Shown here: positions 59,701 through 62,700 of the stretch, one piece after another | Numbering within the stretch: position 1 is the first letter of the stretch | How the letters are laid out: each line of letters opens with the position of its first letter | Assembly (NCBI GenBank): GCA_033964015.1 | Contig: CM066914.1 | Location: forward strand, 22,062,234-22,126,233 | Direction: 5' to 3' | Origin: Scolanthus callimorphus | Taxonomy: Eukaryota > Cnidaria > Anthozoa > Actiniaria > Edwardsiidae | DNA length: 64,000 nt | Position numbers and translations under genes: made by a program | Notes under the pieces: generated by a model | Told to the model about the DNA's origin: nothing | The model's input: only the letters and a program-made list of their open reading frames with translations | Databases searched by the model: none

Positions 59701-62700
59701 TCGGTGGTACCTACTACATCTGATGTAAGTAGTTCAGCCGCTACTACGGTCGCACTAACCACAGTACTTCCAAGTTCGTCGGCGTTAGCTATTTCAATAG
59801 CTTCCACAGTGACAACAACTACATCAGTCAGAAATACTTCAGTAGCCTCTACTGTGACAACAACTACATCACTTCCAAGTATTTCCCTAACCTCAACGGT
59901 GACAACAACTGCATCAGTTCCAAGCACCTCGCCAACTTCGTCGGTGGTACCAACTACATTTGATGTTAGTAGTTCAGTCGCTACTACGGTGACACTAACC
60001 ACAGTACTATCAAGTACTTCAGTGCCCACGTCAGTGATACCAACTTCGTCGCCGCCAACTACTTCACTAGCTTCTACAGTTGCAACATCTACATCAGTCC
60101 CAAATACCTCGGTAACTACGTCGGTGGTACCTACTACATCTGATGTAAGTAGTTCAGCCGCTACTACGGTCGCACTAACCACAGTACTTCCAAGTTCGTC
60201 GGCGTTAGCTATTTCAATAGCTTCCACAGTGACAACAACTACATCAGTCAGAAATACTTCAGTAGCCTCTACTGTGACAACAACTACATCACTTCCAAGT
60301 ATTTCCCTACCTCAACGGTGACAACAACTGCATCAGTTCCAAGCACCTCGCCAACTTCGTCGGTGGTACCAACTACATTTGATGTTAGTAGTTCAGTCGC
60401 TACTACGGTGACACTAACCACAGTACTTCCAAGTACTTCAGTGCCCACGTCAGTGATACCAACTTCGTCGCCGCCAACTACTTCACTAGCTTCTACAGTT
60501 GCAACATCTACATCAGTCCCAATACCTCGGTAACTACGTCGGTGGTACCTACTACATCTGATGTAAGTAGTTCAGTCGCTACTACGGTCGCACTAACCAC
60601 AGTACTTCTAAGTTCGTCGTCGTTAGCTATTTCAATAGCTTCCACAGTGACAACAACTACATCAGTCAGAAATGTTTCAGTAGCCTCTACGGTGACAACA
60701 ACTACATCACTTCCAAGTATTTCCCTAGCCTCAACGGTGACAACAACTGCATCAGTTCCAAGCACCTCGCCAACTTCGTCGGTGGTACCAACTACATTTG
60801 ATGTTAGTAGTTCAGTAGCTACTACGGTGACACTAACCACAGTACTTCCAAGTACTTCAGTGCCCACGTCAGTGATACCAACTTCGTCGCCGCCAACTAC
60901 TTCACTAGCTTCTACAGTTGCAACATCTACATCAGTCCCAAATACCTCGGTAACTACGTCGGTGGTACCTACTACATCTGATGTAAGTAGTTCAGTCGCT
61001 ACTACGGTCGCACTAACCACAGTACTTCCAAGTTCGTCGACGCCAACTACTTCTCTAGCCTCCACGGTGACAGCAACTACATCAGTCCAAAGTACTTCAC
61101 TAGCGTCCACGGTGACACAAAACTACATCAGTTCCAAGTACCTCGGTAACTACGTCTGTGGTACCAACTACATCTGATCTAAGTAGATCAGTCGCACCAA
61201 CCACAGTACTTCCAACTACTTCACTAGCTTCCACAGTGACAGCAACTGCATCAGCCCCAAGTACTTCACTACCGTCCTCCGTGACAACAACTACATCAGT
61301 TCCAAGTACTTCGCTAGCCTCAACGGTGACAACAACGACATCAGTTCCAAGTACCTCGGTAACTGCGTCGTTGGTACCACCTACATCTGATGTAAGTAGT
61401 TCAGTCGCTACTACGGTCGCAATAACCACAGTACTTCCAAGTTCGTCGACGCCAACTACTTCTCTAGCTTCCACGCTGACAGCAACTACATCAGTCCAAA
61501 GTACTTCACTAGCGTCCACGGTGACAACAAGTACATCAGTTCCAAGGACTTCGCTAGCCTCAACGGTGACAAGAACTACATCAGTTCCAAGTACCTCGGT
61601 AACTACGTCTGTGGTACCAACTACATCTGATCTAAGTAGTTCAGTCGCACCAACCACAGTACTTCCAAGTTCGTCGGCGTCAACTGTTTCAGTGGCTTCC
61701 ACAGTGACAACAACTACATCAGTCAGAAGTACTTCAGTAGCCTCTACGGTGACAACAACTACGTCAGTTCCAAGTATTCCCTAGCCTCAACGGTGACAAC
61801 AACTACATCAGTTGCAAGTACCCTCGCCAACTTCGTCGGTGGTACAACTACATCTGATGTAAGTAGTTCAGTAGCTACTACGGTGACACTAACCACAGTA
61901 CTTCCAAGTACTTCAGTGGCCACGTTAGTGATACCAACTTCGTCGGCGGCAACTAGTTCACTAGCTTCTACAGTTACAACAACTACATCAGTTCCAAGTA
62001 CCTCGGTAACTACGTCGGTGCTTCCAACTACATCTGATGTAAGTAGTTCAGTCGCTACTACGGTCGCACTAACCACAGTACTTCCAAGTAATTCATTGGC
62101 CACTTCGGTGATACCAACTTCGTCGTCGCCAAGTACTTCGCTGGCTTCCACAGTGACAGCAACTGCATCAGCCCAAGTACTTCACTACCGTCCACCGTGA
62201 CAACAACTGCTTCAGTTCCAAGTACTTCGCTAACCTCAACGGTGACAACAACTACATCAGTTCCAAGTTCCTCGGTAACTACGTCGGTGGTACCAACTAC
62301 ATCTGATGTAAGTAGTTCAGTCGCTACTACGGTGACATTAACCACAGTACTTCCAAGTAGTTCAGTGGCCACGTCAGTGATACCAACTTCGTCCGCGCCA
62401 ACTACTTCACTAGCTTCTACAGTTACAACAACTACATCAGTCCCAAGTACCTCGTTAACTACGTCGGTCGTACTGACTACATCTGATGTAAGTAGTTCAG
62501 TCACTACTACGGTCGCACTGACCACAGTACTTCCAAGTACTTCTGTGGCCACTTCGGTGATACCAACTTCGTCGTCGCCAACTACTTCACTAGCTTCCAC
62601 AGTGACAGCAACTACATCATTCCGAAGTACTTCACTAGCGTCCACGGTGACAACAACTACATCAGTTCCAAGTACTTCGCTAGCCTCAACGGTGACAACA

